Assembly: GCA_031180665.1 (NCBI GenBank)
Contig: JAPSLP010000012.1
Span: 1 to 64,000, forward strand
DNA length: 64,000 nucleotides
Direction: 5' to 3'
Source of the DNA: Cupriavidus sp.
GTDB lineage: Bacteria > Pseudomonadota > Gammaproteobacteria > Burkholderiales > Burkholderiaceae
The position numbers and the translations under genes are program-made. Each line of letters starts with the position of its first letter. Position 1 is the stretch's first letter. Under the pieces are notes generated by a model. It saw only the letters and a list, made by a program, of their open reading frames with translations, ran no database searches and had not been told where the DNA came from. Shown in pieces: positions 1 to 8,643 of the stretch.

Positions 1-472
1 GGCGCCCCGGGAAGCGCTGGCGGCCTTCGCGGTACAGCGCCAGCGACGCGTCCCACTGGCGTTCGTCGCGTTGTGCGCGTGCCACGGCGGCGAGCACGTC
101 GGCCGGCAGGGTGCTGGCGTCCGCGCCCAGGGCACGGTAGGTGTCCAGGACCTCGGCCGGGCGGCCCGCCCAGCCGGCGATGATCATGCGGTCGTAGGCC
201 GCGCGGCGGTCGTTCGGCGCCTGCGCCAGCCGCTCGCGCAGCGCGGTCAGAGCCGGCTCGTGCTCGCCGGCGCGGGCGCGCTGGATCAGGGCATCGTATT
301 GCTGGTCGGCCTGTGCCGGTGCGGCATGCGCCGGCACCGCCAGGCAGGACATCGCCGCCGCCAGCCCGACGGCCAGCTGCACCGGGGTACGCCGCCGCAA
401 CGTCTGCAAACGGCGGGTATCGGCCGGAACGCGGGCAGGAGAGCGCGAATGACGCGTCATCAATGACTCCAT
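1..472 (-). CDS. pgaA: PgaA, poly-N-acetylglucosamine export porin (N-terminal part)
   Basis: Partial gene leaving the window on the left; about 157 N-terminal residues are visible. The protein begins with a basic stretch and a hydrophobic segment ending in PAHAAPA, a likely signal peptide. After it comes a region starting YDALIQRARAGEHEPAL, with a WAGRPAEVLDTY segment and a later alternation typical of TPR repeats. This order matches the periplasmic TPR part of PgaA/HmsH, the outer-membrane porin that exports the biofilm polymer PNAG in E. coli and Yersinia. Two in-frame ATGs (472 and 460) both have a GGAG 5-6 bases upstream, so the start is uncertain by four codons. The rest of a pga operon would be expected to the left. 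The identification rests on the N-terminus only. Confidence 0.75.
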   Translation of the reverse strand, partial: MESLMTRHSRSPARVPADTRRLQTLRRRTPVQLAVGLAAAMSCLAVPAHAAPAQADQQYDALIQRARAGEHEPALTALRERLAQAPNDRRAAYDRMIIAGWAGRPAEVLDTYRALGADASTLPADVLAAVARAQRDERQWDASLALYREGRQRFPGR

Positions 473-999
473 GGGGACTCCGCAGCCTGTCTCGCTGTGA
501 TGGTCAAGCGCCCGCGGCGTGCCTTTGAAGCGCGCACGCGAGTCCGTTATCGGCTAGGGAAGGGCGGCACGAGGGCACGGAACCCGATCGGGTCTGTCCC
601 CGCCTGCGGAGATCGACGGAGGAGGACCTACGGGATCCGGCGGGCACCGAAGAACCGCGCCGGATGGCCATCCGCAGCAGGGATGGCGTCGTGCAACCGC
701 AAGCGCTGGGCAAGCGCAAGATGCGGAGCCGCAAAACTTCGCAAAGTGTAGTGAAGAAGCTGAAATTCGATTGTGAACGATAGAAAACGCGCCAGATTCC
801 GCTTCCGCCGCCCCCTCCTTTGGTTGGGGATTGCGAGACGGGCCCGCCGCTGGTCGGCGCTCGCGCTCGACACCGGCATGCGAGGCAAGTTAAAGTAGCG
901 ACTTCGTTCCGGATGCGCGGTGTCCCACAGAGCGTCGCTATCCGTGTAACTTCGAACACGCACCCGATCACCCACCCAATCGTCTGACGCAGAACCACG
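473..999. other. Intergenic stretch without recognised gene, upstream of pgaA and the trp leader
   Basis: Divergent spacer between pgaA and the trp genes. The open frames found here have no recognisable family, no convincing ribosome binding site and wander between strands. Around 720-800 the sequence is clearly richer in A and T than its surroundings, which fits a promoter zone for pgaA or the trp operon, but no good paired -35/-10 set was found. No remnant of trpE is visible in any frame. Confidence 0.5.
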
Positions 1000-1059
1000 A
1001 TGACCTTCCGGGCTCCGACCGTTTCGTCGCATTCGTCCCGTTGGTGGCGCTTCCACTAG
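1000..1059 (+). CDS. Candidate trp leader peptide with tandem Trp codons (19 aa)
   Basis: A short frame reads MTFRAPTVSSHSSRWWRFH and stops at TAG. The two Trp codons lie at 1042-1047. The only possible ATG is 1000, because an in-frame TGA occurs at 985. A hairpin with a seven-base-pair stem (1048-1065) follows the Trp codons directly and contains the stop codon, as the 1:2 hairpin does in known trp attenuators. It lies about 275 bases before trpG, in the right orientation. Against it: no clear Shine-Dalgarno sequence, and no terminator with a T-run was found before trpG. The layout suggests Trp-dependent attenuation of trpGDC, but this is inference. Confidence 0.45.
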   Translation: MTFRAPTVSSHSSRWWRFH

Positions 1060-1065
1060 GAAGCG
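1048..1065 (+). promoter_or_regulatory. Hairpin overlapping the stop codon of the putative trp leader
   Basis: CGCTTCC and GGAAGCG form a perfect seven-base-pair stem around the loop ACTA. The TAG stop codon of the leader frame runs from the loop into the right arm, and the two Trp codons are immediately 5' of the stem. Further weak stems (TTGCC/GGCAA at 1093-1114 and again at 1242-1255) follow before trpG; which of them compete with each other needs folding software. Confidence 0.4.
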
Positions 1066-1334
1066 GCACGTCGTTGCGTTCTTGTTCGCACCTTGCCGCC
1101 GTTCCGGTTGGCAAACGTGCGGTCCGACAGCTCACCGGTGCGGCGGCTCCCAGATACCCAGGAGATCTGCCGATGCCGTCGAATCCCTCCCCCGCTTCAA
1201 CCGATCCGAATACCGCCGCGCGCCAGCCTGCGCCGAGGGCATTTGCCGCTTGGCAAGCCGATGCGCCGTTGCGCCGTTTGCCCACGCGTTCCGCACGCGC
1301 CTTCCGTTTCCACCAACATCAAGCCGGGTGAATC

Positions 1335-1904
<570 letters not shown>

Positions 1905-1990
1905 AACGGCTCGATGCCCCGCTCGCCCCTGCCCTTGATCCTGCCCCCTCACGCGACCGATCGAACCCACCCCACGCCTGCGAGACCGCC

Positions 1991-3019
1991 ATGCCCATCA
2001 CGCCCCAGGAAGCGCTGACGCGCTGCATCGAACACCGCGAGATCTTCCACGACGAGATGCTGCATCTGATGCGGCAGATCATGCAGGCGCAGATCTCGCC
2101 GGTGATGGCCGCCGCGATCCTGACCGGCCTGCGCGTCAAGAAGGAAACCATCGGTGAGATCACCGCCGCCGCGCAGGTGATGCGCGAGTTCGCCAACAAG
2201 GTCGCGGTGTCCGAGCGCGAGCATTTCGTCGACATCGTCGGCACCGGCGGCGACGGCTCGCATACCTTCAATATCTCGACCGCCTCGATGTTCGTCGCCG
2301 CCGCGGCCGGCGCGCGCATCGCCAAGCACGGCAACCGCGGCGTCAGTTCCAAGTCCGGCAGCGCCGACGTGCTGGAGGCGCTCGGCGTCAATATCATGCT
2401 GACGCCCGAGCAGGTCGGCCAGTGCATCGCGCAGACCGGCATCGGCTTCATGTTCGCGCCGACCCACCATCCCGCGATGAAGAACGTCGCGCCGATCCGC
2501 AAGGAGATGGGCGTTCGCACGATCTTCAACATCCTCGGCCCGCTGACCAACCCGGCCGACGCGCCCAATATCCTGATGGGCGTGTTCCACCCCGACCTGG
2601 TCGGCATCCAGGTACGCGTGATGCAGCGCCTGGGCGCACGCCATGCGCTGGTGGTCTACGGCAAGGACGGCATGGACGAGGTGTCGCTCGGCGCCGCCAC
2701 GCTGGTGGGCGAACTCAAGGACGGCGAGGTCCGCGAGTACGAGATCCATCCGGAGGACTTCGGCCTGTCGATGATCTCCAACCGCGGCCTGAAGGTGGCC
2801 GACGCGGCCGAATCGAAGGAGATGCTGCTCGAGGCGCTGTCCAACGTGCCGGGCACCCCGCGCGAAATCGTGTCGCTGAACGCCGGCACCGCGCTGTACG
2901 CAGCCAATGTCGCCACGTCGATCGAGGACGGCATCGCCCGCGCGCGCGAGGCGATCGCCAGCGGCGCGGCCCGTGCCAAGCTCGACGAGTTCGTGCAGGC
3001 GACGCGGCAATTCCAGTAA
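1991..3019 (+). CDS. trpD: Anthranilate phosphoribosyltransferase
   Basis: Transfers the phosphoribosyl group of PRPP to anthranilate, the second step of tryptophan synthesis. The ATG at 1991 gives 342 residues, the normal family length; the reading frame stays open far upstream, but that part is a shadow of trpG. The helical N-terminal domain is followed by the PRPP/glycine-rich loop [17 protein letters not shown] and by [22 protein letters not shown], both diagnostic. Further on, the KDGMDEVS segment provides the conserved acidic residues for metal binding. The gene follows trpG after 86 bases and is 12 bases from trpC, so the three are probably co-transcribed. Confidence 0.96.
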   Translation: MPITPQEALTRCIEHREIFHDEMLHLMRQIMQAQISPVMAAAILTGLRVKKETIGEITAAAQVMREFANKVAVSEREHFVDIVGTGGDGSHTFNISTASMFVAAAAGARIAKHGNRGVSSKSGSADVLEALGVNIMLTPEQVGQCIAQTGIGFMFAPTHHPAMKNVAPIRKEMGVRTIFNILGPLTNPADAPNILMGVFHPDLVGIQVRVMQRLGARHALVVYGKDGMDEVSLGAATLVGELKDGEVREYEIHPEDFGLSMISNRGLKVADAAESKEMLLEALSNVPGTPREIVSLNAGTALYAANVATSIEDGIARAREAIASGAARAKLDEFVQATRQFQ

Positions 3020-3031
3020 TCAGAGGCAAGC

Positions 3032-3835
3032 ATGTCCGACATCCTGCAGAAGATCCTGGCCGTCAAGGCCGACGAAGTCAGCGCCGCGCGCAAGCGCCGC
3101 GATCTGCCCAGCCTGCGCGCCGAAGCGGAGAGCCTGCGCGCGGAGGCCGGCATGGCGCCGCGCGGATTCGGCGCGGCGCTGCGCGCGAAGATCGATGCCG
3201 GCCACGCCGGCGTGATCGCCGAGATCAAGAAGGCGTCCCCGTCCAAGGGCGTGCTGCGCGAGCATTTCGTGCCCGAGGCCATCGCCGAGAGCTATGCGAA
3301 CCACGGCGCGGCGTGCCTGTCGGTGCTGACCGACGAACACTTCTTCCAGGGCCATGCCGACTACCTGAAGCGCGCGCGCGGCGCCTGTCCGCTGCCGGCG
3401 CTGCGCAAGGACTTCATGGTGGACCTGTACCAGGTCTACGAGGCGCGCACCTGGGGCGCCGATGCGATCCTGCTGATCGTCGCCGCGCTCGATCCGGGCC
3501 TGATGGCCGAGCTCGAGGCCTGCGCGCACGAGCTGGGCATGGACGTGCTGGTCGAGGTCCACGACGGCGCCGAGCTGGAAGCGGCGCTGCGGCTCGAGAC
3601 GCCGCTGGTCGGCGTCAACAACCGCAATCTGCGCACCTTCGAGGTCTCGCTGCAGAACACGCTGGACCTGCTGCCGGCGATGCCGGCGGACCGGCTGGTG
3701 GTGACCGAGTCCGGCATCCTCGGACCGGATGACGTGGCGCGAATGCGCAAGGCGAACGTGCATGCCTTCCTGGTCGGCGAAGCGTTCATGCGCGCCGAGG
3801 ACCCTGGCGCCGAGCTGGCCCGGCTGTTCGCCTGA
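3032..3835 (+). CDS. trpC: Indole-3-glycerol phosphate synthase
   Basis: Closes the indole ring from CdRP, with loss of CO2 and water. At 267 residues it is a single-domain TIM barrel, not fused to TrpF as in enteric bacteria. Seen motifs include [13 protein letters not shown] with the catalytic lysine, [20 protein letters not shown], and the phosphate-binding region VTESGI near the C-terminus. It starts 12 bases after trpD and ends the trp cluster. The following 83 bases hold a degenerate 15-bp tandem repeat rather than a clear terminator. Confidence 0.96.
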   Translation: MSDILQKILAVKADEVSAARKRRDLPSLRAEAESLRAEAGMAPRGFGAALRAKIDAGHAGVIAEIKKASPSKGVLREHFVPEAIAESYANHGAACLSVLTDEHFFQGHADYLKRARGACPLPALRKDFMVDLYQVYEARTWGADAILLIVAALDPGLMAELEACAHELGMDVLVEVHDGAELEAALRLETPLVGVNNRNLRTFEVSLQNTLDLLPAMPADRLVVTESGILGPDDVARMRKANVHAFLVGEAFMRAEDPGAELARLFA

Positions 3836-3837
3836 AG

Positions 3838-3897
3838 CCCATCGCTGTTTACCCCAACGCTGCCTATCCCACCGCTGCTGATCACACCGCTATTGAC
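3838..3897. repeat. Degenerate 15-bp tandem repeat, four copies
   Basis: Four successive 15-base units share the core CCCANCGCTG followed by five variable bases. They fill the gap between the trpC stop and the CYTH gene. No hairpin with a T-run is visible, so this does not look like a standard terminator. Confidence 0.6.
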
Positions 3898-3918
3898 TCC
3901 GGCGCACCGACCCCTCCG

Positions 3919-4602
3919 ATGGCCCAGGAAATCGAACTGAAACTGGCAGTGCCCGATGCGAAGGCCGCGGCCGCGCTGGTGGCCTGGCTGGACGCCAATG
4001 CGCGCGCCGTCGGCGAATCGCATTTGCTCAACGTCTATTTCGACACGCCCGCCCACGAGCTGGCGCAGGCGCGCGCTGCCCTGCGGCTGCGTCGCGACGG
4101 CGCCCGCTGGCTGCAGACGCTGAAAACCGCGGGACGCAGCGAGGCCGGGCTGGCGACGCGCAACGAATGGGAAACCGAGGTCGCCGGCGAAGCGCTGGAG
4201 CCCGCGCGGCTCGCGCCCGAGGCGCGCGCACTGCTCGAGCCGCTGCTCGGCAGGATGCACCCGGTGTTCTGCACCGATTTCGTGCGGCGGACCTGGCGGT
4301 TGCGCTGTCCGCTGTCGGCTGCCGACGGAACCCAGGCCGAAGCCGAGATCGAAGCGGCGCTGGACGCCGGCGAGATCGCCGCGGTGGCGCCAGATGGCAC
4401 CTCGCCGACGCCGGCACGCGAAACCATCCACGAACTTGAACTGGAATGGCTGTCGGGCGACCCCTCGCAGGCTGGCGCGACGCTGCGCGCGCTCGGCGAG
4501 CGGCTCGGCGCGGTGGCCGCGCTGACGCCGTCGGACCTGAGCAAGGCCGCGCGCGGTTATGCGCTGGCCAGGCAGGCGGGCTCTTCGGAAGGAGCGGCAT
4601 GA
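3919..4602 (+). CDS. CYTH domain protein (probable inorganic triphosphatase)
   Basis: The 227-residue protein starts with the CYTH signature EIELKL (Glu4, Glu6, Lys8; ExExK), which in this family binds the triphosphate through metal ions in a beta-barrel tunnel. Further alternating charged strands ([24 protein letters not shown]) fit the barrel. Bacterial members such as YgiF hydrolyse inorganic tripolyphosphate or thiamine triphosphate; the substrate here is not known. There is no C-terminal CHAD domain, so this is the short type. Its stop overlaps the start of ung by four bases (ATGA), so the two genes are translationally coupled. Confidence 0.85.
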   Translation: MAQEIELKLAVPDAKAAAALVAWLDANARAVGESHLLNVYFDTPAHELAQARAALRLRRDGARWLQTLKTAGRSEAGLATRNEWETEVAGEALEPARLAPEARALLEPLLGRMHPVFCTDFVRRTWRLRCPLSAADGTQAEAEIEAALDAGEIAAVAPDGTSPTPARETIHELELEWLSGDPSQAGATLRALGERLGAVAALTPSDLSKAARGYALARQAGSSEGAA

Positions 4603-5474
4603 TGGGTCGCCGTTCGAACCGATCCGCCGCCGCCGAAGCCGCCCAAGCCGCTCAGGGCGAACTGTTCGCTGGCGTGGCGACCGAAGCCGGGGCCGCGGCC
4701 GAGATTGACGCATCGGCCCATGCCACCGCACCGGCCAGCGCGCCGCCGCCCCAGTGGACCGCGCTGGCGGCGCAGGCCGACGCTCTGCCGCCCGCCTGGC
4801 GCGCTCTGCTGGCGCCATGCCTGGCCACGCCCGCATGGCAGCGGCTCGCCGACTTCGTCGACGGCGAGCGCGCCGCCGGCAAGCCGGTGTTTCCGCGCGA
4901 CGTCTTCCATGCGCTTCACCTGACGCCGCCCGAGGCGGTCAAGGTCGTGATCCTGGGCCAGGATCCCTATCACGGCGTCGGCATGGTCGATGGCGTCGAG
5001 GTACCGCAGGCGCATGGGCTGGCCTTTTCGGTGCCCGATGGCGTGCGGGTGCCGCCGAGCCTGCGCAATATCTTCAAGGAAATCGCCGCCGAGTATGGCG
5101 ACCCGGCGGTGGCGCGGCCCACGGCTTCCGGCAATCTGGAAGGCTGGGCGCGCCAGGGCGTGCTGCTGCTGAACGCCGTGCTGACGGTCGAGCAAGGGCA
5201 GGCCGCCAGCCACGCCAGGCGGGGCTGGGAAGCGGTCACCGACTGCCTGATCGCGGCGCTGGCGGCGAGCCGGCCGCATCTGGTGTTTCTGCTGTGGGGC
5301 AGCCACGCGCAGGCGAAGAAGGACCTGCTGGCCGGCGAACACTGCATCCTGGAGGCGCCGCACCCCTCGCCGCTGTCGGCGCATCGCGGCTTCCTGGGCT
5401 GCGGCCATTTCCGCCTGGCCAACGACTGGCTGGTGGAGCACCAGCGCGAACCGATCGACTGGAGCGCGCACTAG
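4599..5474 (+). CDS. ung: Uracil-DNA glycosylase, family 1
   Basis: Removes uracil from DNA and so starts base-excision repair. Start chosen at 4599, overlapping the previous stop and preceded by GGAAGGAG; this gives 291 residues. The water-activating loop GQDPYH is at about residues 120-125 and the DNA-intercalating motif HPSPLS at about 255-260, both intact, with FLLWGSHAQ before the second. Compared with the E. coli enzyme (229 residues) there is an Ala-rich N-terminal extension of about 60 residues and a short insertion (MVDGVEVP) just after the first motif. Coupling to a CYTH gene suggests one transcript, not a shared function. Confidence 0.95.
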   Translation: MMGRRSNRSAAAEAAQAAQGELFAGVATEAGAAAEIDASAHATAPASAPPPQWTALAAQADALPPAWRALLAPCLATPAWQRLADFVDGERAAGKPVFPRDVFHALHLTPPEAVKVVILGQDPYHGVGMVDGVEVPQAHGLAFSVPDGVRVPPSLRNIFKEIAAEYGDPAVARPTASGNLEGWARQGVLLLNAVLTVEQGQAASHARRGWEAVTDCLIAALAASRPHLVFLLWGSHAQAKKDLLAGEHCILEAPHPSPLSAHRGFLGCGHFRLANDWLVEHQREPIDWSAH

Positions 5475-5505
5475 GCGCGTTCCGGGGCCACGGATCGAAA
5501 AGACA

Positions 5506-5588
5506 TCGTCGCCCTCGCGAACGCGGGGGCCCAGCGGCGTTGCGCCGATGGTCAAAGCCGCTGGGTTCCCGCATGCGCGGGAACGACG
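5506..5588. repeat. REP-like double palindrome
   Basis: Two GC-rich imperfect palindromes in tandem. The left one contains CGCGAACGCGGGGGCCCAGC and the right one is GCTGGGTTCCCGC...GCGGGAACGAC. The inner arms (GCCCAGCGGC and GCCGCTGGG) can also pair with each other. Related sequences occur at 40514-40701 and 44226-44255, so this is a dispersed family in this genome. It lies between the convergent genes ung and acylphosphatase and could serve as a bidirectional transcript end. Confidence 0.65.
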
Positions 5589-5591
5589 GGA

Positions 5592-5864
5592 TTACTGCGT
5601 GGAGCGCCACTCGAACAGCTCGAACTCGCCCTCGCCGGGCTCGACCTCCAGCCGCTCGACCTTCGCCCCGGGCGGGCCCTGCTCCATCCATTCGCGCAAG
5701 GCGGCCAGCCGCTCCGGCGGCCCGTACGCCATCACCTCGACCGTGCCATCGTTGCAGTTGCGTACCCAGCCGCCCAGGCCGAGCTGGATCGCCAGATCCT
5801 CGCAGGCCGCGCGATAGCCGACTCCCTGCACCTTGCCGTGCGCCACCATGTGCCAGGTTTCCAT
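5592..5864 (-). CDS. Acylphosphatase
   Basis: A 90-residue single-domain protein of normal acylphosphatase length, which hydrolyses carboxyl-phosphate bonds such as acetyl phosphate. The phosphate-binding loop VQGVGYR with its catalytic Arg, and the Asn in WVRNCNDGTVEV, are both present, followed by the typical strand order. The gene stands alone, convergent with ung. Its physiological substrate is not known in bacteria in general. Confidence 0.92.
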   Translation of the reverse strand: METWHMVAHGKVQGVGYRAACEDLAIQLGLGGWVRNCNDGTVEVMAYGPPERLAALREWMEQGPPGAKVERLEVEPGEGEFELFEWRSTQ

Positions 5865-5967
5865 CGCCGTTCCTCCTTGCGAGTCCGTACAACCCTAGAC
5901 TAGTGCGATGACGCGGGCATGACCACCCCCGCGCGAGGCGGGCGGCCTTGCGCCGGCCCCAGAGTCC

Positions 5968-8544
5968 TCAGCCGCGCTGCCGGATCGCGCGGCCGATCGC
6001 GCCGGTGCGCAGCGCGATTTTGGCGGCATCGGCGCGCAGCGCACGCAGCCGGCGCTCCAGCACCGCGTTGGCGGCGCGGCCGGTGGAGCTGGCGGTACCG
6101 CCCGGTTCGGGGACGCCGGCCGTCTGCACCAGCGTTTCGGTATGCCAGCGGTCGGCCGAATCGGCCAGCCGCGCGCGGCGTTCGGTGGCTTCGGCGAGCG
6201 CGGCGTCGGCGGCCTCGGCTTCGGCAGAATCGGCGGCCACGGTGGCTTCCGCGGCCTCCTTCGCCTCCTTCGCCTGCGTCATCTCGCTCGCCTTGCCTGC
6301 CTTGTCTGCCTTGTCTGCCTTGTCTGCCTTGTCTGCCTTGTCTGCCTTGTCTGCCTTGTCGGCCTTGTCGGCCTTGTCGGCCTTGTCGGCCTCGGCATGC
6401 GAGTCGGCTGCCTCCGCCACCTCCGCTTCCGCCGGTGTTTCGGCATCGTTGCCCGACGGCTGATCGACCGCAGCGGCGCCCTCGCCAGCCGCTGGCACAA
6501 CCGGCGGCTCCGTCGGCGCCGGCCGCCGGCGGATGAACCCCGCGCCCCTGCCCTCGCCCCGGTCGCCTTCGAGCAGCCGCTCGCTGGCCAGCCGCAGGCT
6601 GCGGCTCGCCGCTTCGGTTGCCTCCTCGATCGCGGCGCGGGCGGCCGGCAGGTCCAGTTCGTCGGCGTGCTGGCGCACCTGGATGCGCGCCGCCGCGACA
6701 TGGGCCGCGACCAGATAGTTCTGCACGATGAAGCGGTTCAGGTTGTCAACCGCGCGGTGCCGGCTCTTGGGTTCGTCCAGCATGCGCTGGAACGAGCCGA
6801 TCAGCGCCGACAGGCTGTCCATGAACTGCTTGCGCTCGACCCGGTAGGCGAAGTCGTCGCGCGTCTGCCCGAGCAGCAGGTCCCGCGTGGCGGCGATATA
6901 GCGCCGGTTGGCGTTCAGCACGTTCTCGACCAGCGCCGGAATCGCGCGATATTCCCAGCTCGGCAGCACGAAGCTGAAGATCGAGGCGATCACGCCGCCG
7001 ATCACCGTATCGACCAGCCGCTCGCCGACCACCGTCGAGCCCGGCATCAGCAGGTTGATCTGCACCAGCACCTGCACGCACGCCGCGATCGCGGTGTAGC
7101 GGTACTTGATCGTGACGAAGGTCGCGCTGGCCACCAGCGAGACGAACAGCACGGCCAGCAGCACCAGCGGTTCGTGCACCACGCGCAGGACCGCCAGCGC
7201 GATGATGCAGCCGATCAGCGTGCCGATCAGGCGATCGTTGTAGCGCTGCTTGGTCATGCTGAAGTTCGGCTTCAGGATGACGATGATGGTCAGCAGGATC
7301 CAGTAGCTGTGCGAGGCGTAGGGCAGATAGCCCGCCACCACCAGCCCCGCCGCCACCGCCATCGTGACCCGCAGCGCGAAGCGGAACACCGGCGCGCGCC
7401 AGTGCAGGTTGTCGCGCAGCACGCGCCATTCGTAGCGCTGGCGCGTCAGGAACGGCGTCATGTCGGGGCCGGGCAGCACCTGGCGCGGCTCGACCGGCGT
7501 GCGCGAGGCCACGTGCAGCTGCTCGACCAGCGCGATCGCGCCCTTGATCATGTCCAGCGTCTCGCCCAGCGCCGTCATCGCGGCCGGGTCGATATGGTGG
7601 TGCCGCAGCATCGCGATCTCGTCCGCCACCGCGCGCAGCGCCTCGCGATAGTCGACCTCGGCATACGAGGGCCGGCCGCGCGTCACGTCGTAGGCGATCG
7701 CCTCGACGTCCTCGCACATCAGCCGGATCAGCCGGCGCAGCGTGTCGAGCACCGGCGTGCCGGCGAAGGTCTGACGCAGCAGCGGGTAGTCGGTATTGGT
7801 CGACAGGATGTATTCATACAGGTCCAGCATCCGCAGATGGACCTGCACCAGCAGCCCGTCGTGCGGCGTGCGGTTGCCGCGCAGCACCAGGTCGCGCGCC
7901 GCCTGTTGCCGCTCGGCCACCACGATCTGCTGGCGCACCAGCGCGTTGAACTGCTCGTCGTAGTCGATGCCGGCATCGTAGAAGCCGGCCTTGATCTCCA
8001 GGTAGCCGGCCAGCTCGTACAGCGACTCGGCCAGGATCTGCTGCTTGGTGCGACGCTCCATCAGCCAACTGACCGCCATCGCGTAGGCCATGTACGCCGC
8101 CGCGCCGGCGCCGAACAGCAGCGCGTGCTCGATCGCGCGCCGTACGACGAAATCCTCGCTCAAGGTCAGCGTCATCACGAACAGCGTCGAGAACTGCAAC
8201 GGCATGGTCTTGTTGCCGTAGACCGTCATCATGCCGGCCAGGAAGGTGACCAGCACCAGCACGACCGGCAGCACGCGCGGAAACGGCGTGACCAGCGCGA
8301 CGATCAGCGTCACCGCGGTACACAGCAGCACACTGGCCAGCATCTCGTTGAACTTGTGGTTCACCGGGCTGGGCAGATCCATCAGGCTGGTGCACAGCGC
8401 GCCCATCGACACCACCATCGCGGTCGGCAGGTCGGCCAGCTGCAGCGCGATCAGCGTCGCGCCGATGACGCCCGTCGCCGATCGCAGCCCGCGATAGACG
8501 TAGTGCGAGAAAACGAAGGTGCGGGGATCGTGGGCGTATTGCAT
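5968..8544 (-). CDS. FUSC family inner-membrane protein (YccS/YhfK-like)
   Basis: The 858-residue protein has two blocks of closely spaced hydrophobic segments (roughly residues 20-170 and 390-530), each followed by a long soluble helical region. This is the layout of the FUSC/YccS family, proposed as exporters of small aromatic acids by analogy with AaeB; the substrate here is unknown. The basic segment NFSMTKQRYNDRLIGTLIG in the second block is typical. The C-terminal 170 residues are low-complexity and Ala/Glu-rich and contain ten ADK tripeptides in a row plus one AGK (about residues 719-751), encoded by a 9-bp minisatellite. The membrane part is confidently placed; the repeat tail is probably strain-variable. 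The next gene upstream, the M61 peptidase, is on the same strand about 100 bases away. Confidence 0.8.
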   Translation of the reverse strand: MQYAHDPRTFVFSHYVYRGLRSATGVIGATLIALQLADLPTAMVVSMGALCTSLMDLPSPVNHKFNEMLASVLLCTAVTLIVALVTPFPRVLPVVLVLVTFLAGMMTVYGNKTMPLQFSTLFVMTLTLSEDFVVRRAIEHALLFGAGAAAYMAYAMAVSWLMERRTKQQILAESLYELAGYLEIKAGFYDAGIDYDEQFNALVRQQIVVAERQQAARDLVLRGNRTPHDGLLVQVHLRMLDLYEYILSTNTDYPLLRQTFAGTPVLDTLRRLIRLMCEDVEAIAYDVTRGRPSYAEVDYREALRAVADEIAMLRHHHIDPAAMTALGETLDMIKGAIALVEQLHVASRTPVEPRQVLPGPDMTPFLTRQRYEWRVLRDNLHWRAPVFRFALRVTMAVAAGLVVAGYLPYASHSYWILLTIIVILKPNFSMTKQRYNDRLIGTLIGCIIALAVLRVVHEPLVLLAVLFVSLVASATFVTIKYRYTAIAACVQVLVQINLLMPGSTVVGERLVDTVIGGVIASIFSFVLPSWEYRAIPALVENVLNANRRYIAATRDLLLGQTRDDFAYRVERKQFMDSLSALIGSFQRMLDEPKSRHRAVDNLNRFIVQNYLVAAHVAAARIQVRQHADELDLPAARAAIEEATEAASRSLRLASERLLEGDRGEGRGAGFIRRRPAPTEPPVVPAAGEGAAAVDQPSGNDAETPAEAEVAEAADSHAEADKADKADKADKADKADKADKADKADKADKAGKASEMTQAKEAKEAAEATVAADSAEAEAADAALAEATERRARLADSADRWHTETLVQTAGVPEPGGTASSTGRAANAVLERRLRALRADAAKIALRTGAIGRAIRQRG
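6292..6390 (-). repeat. In-frame 9-bp minisatellite, 11 copies, in the FUSC gene
   Basis: On the + strand the unit is CTTGTCTGC (six copies), flanked by one CTTGCCTGC and four CTTGTCGGC. Read on the coding strand it gives ten ADK tripeptides and one AGK. The unit length is a multiple of three, so copy-number changes lengthen or shorten the tail without shifting the frame. Confidence 0.95.
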
Positions 8545-8568
8545 GCGGGCGCGGCGAGCGGCTACTGC

Positions 8569-8624
8569 GGACGAACTGCGGCGGACGAACTGCGGCGGAC
8601 GAACTGCGGCGGACGAACTGCGGC
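8569..8624. repeat. 14-bp tandem repeat, four perfect copies
   Basis: Unit GGACGAACTGCGGC, repeated four times without mismatch, with partial units at both ends. It fills the space between the start of the FUSC gene and the stop of the M61 peptidase gene, so it would lie in the FUSC 5' region or within a common transcript. Confidence 0.95.
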
Positions 8625-8643
8625 GGACGGCGGGGCCGGTCGC

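Noticed and set aside
720-800. Promoter of pgaA on the minus strand
   Set aside because: The region is AT-rich, but the best TTCACA/TACACT pair has a 21-base spacer, too long for a normal sigma-70 promoter.
71-1331. Several open frames of 70-160 codons on both strands near the left edge
   Set aside because: No family, no ribosome binding site, Arg/Pro-rich composition. Those at 71-466 are antisense to pgaA.
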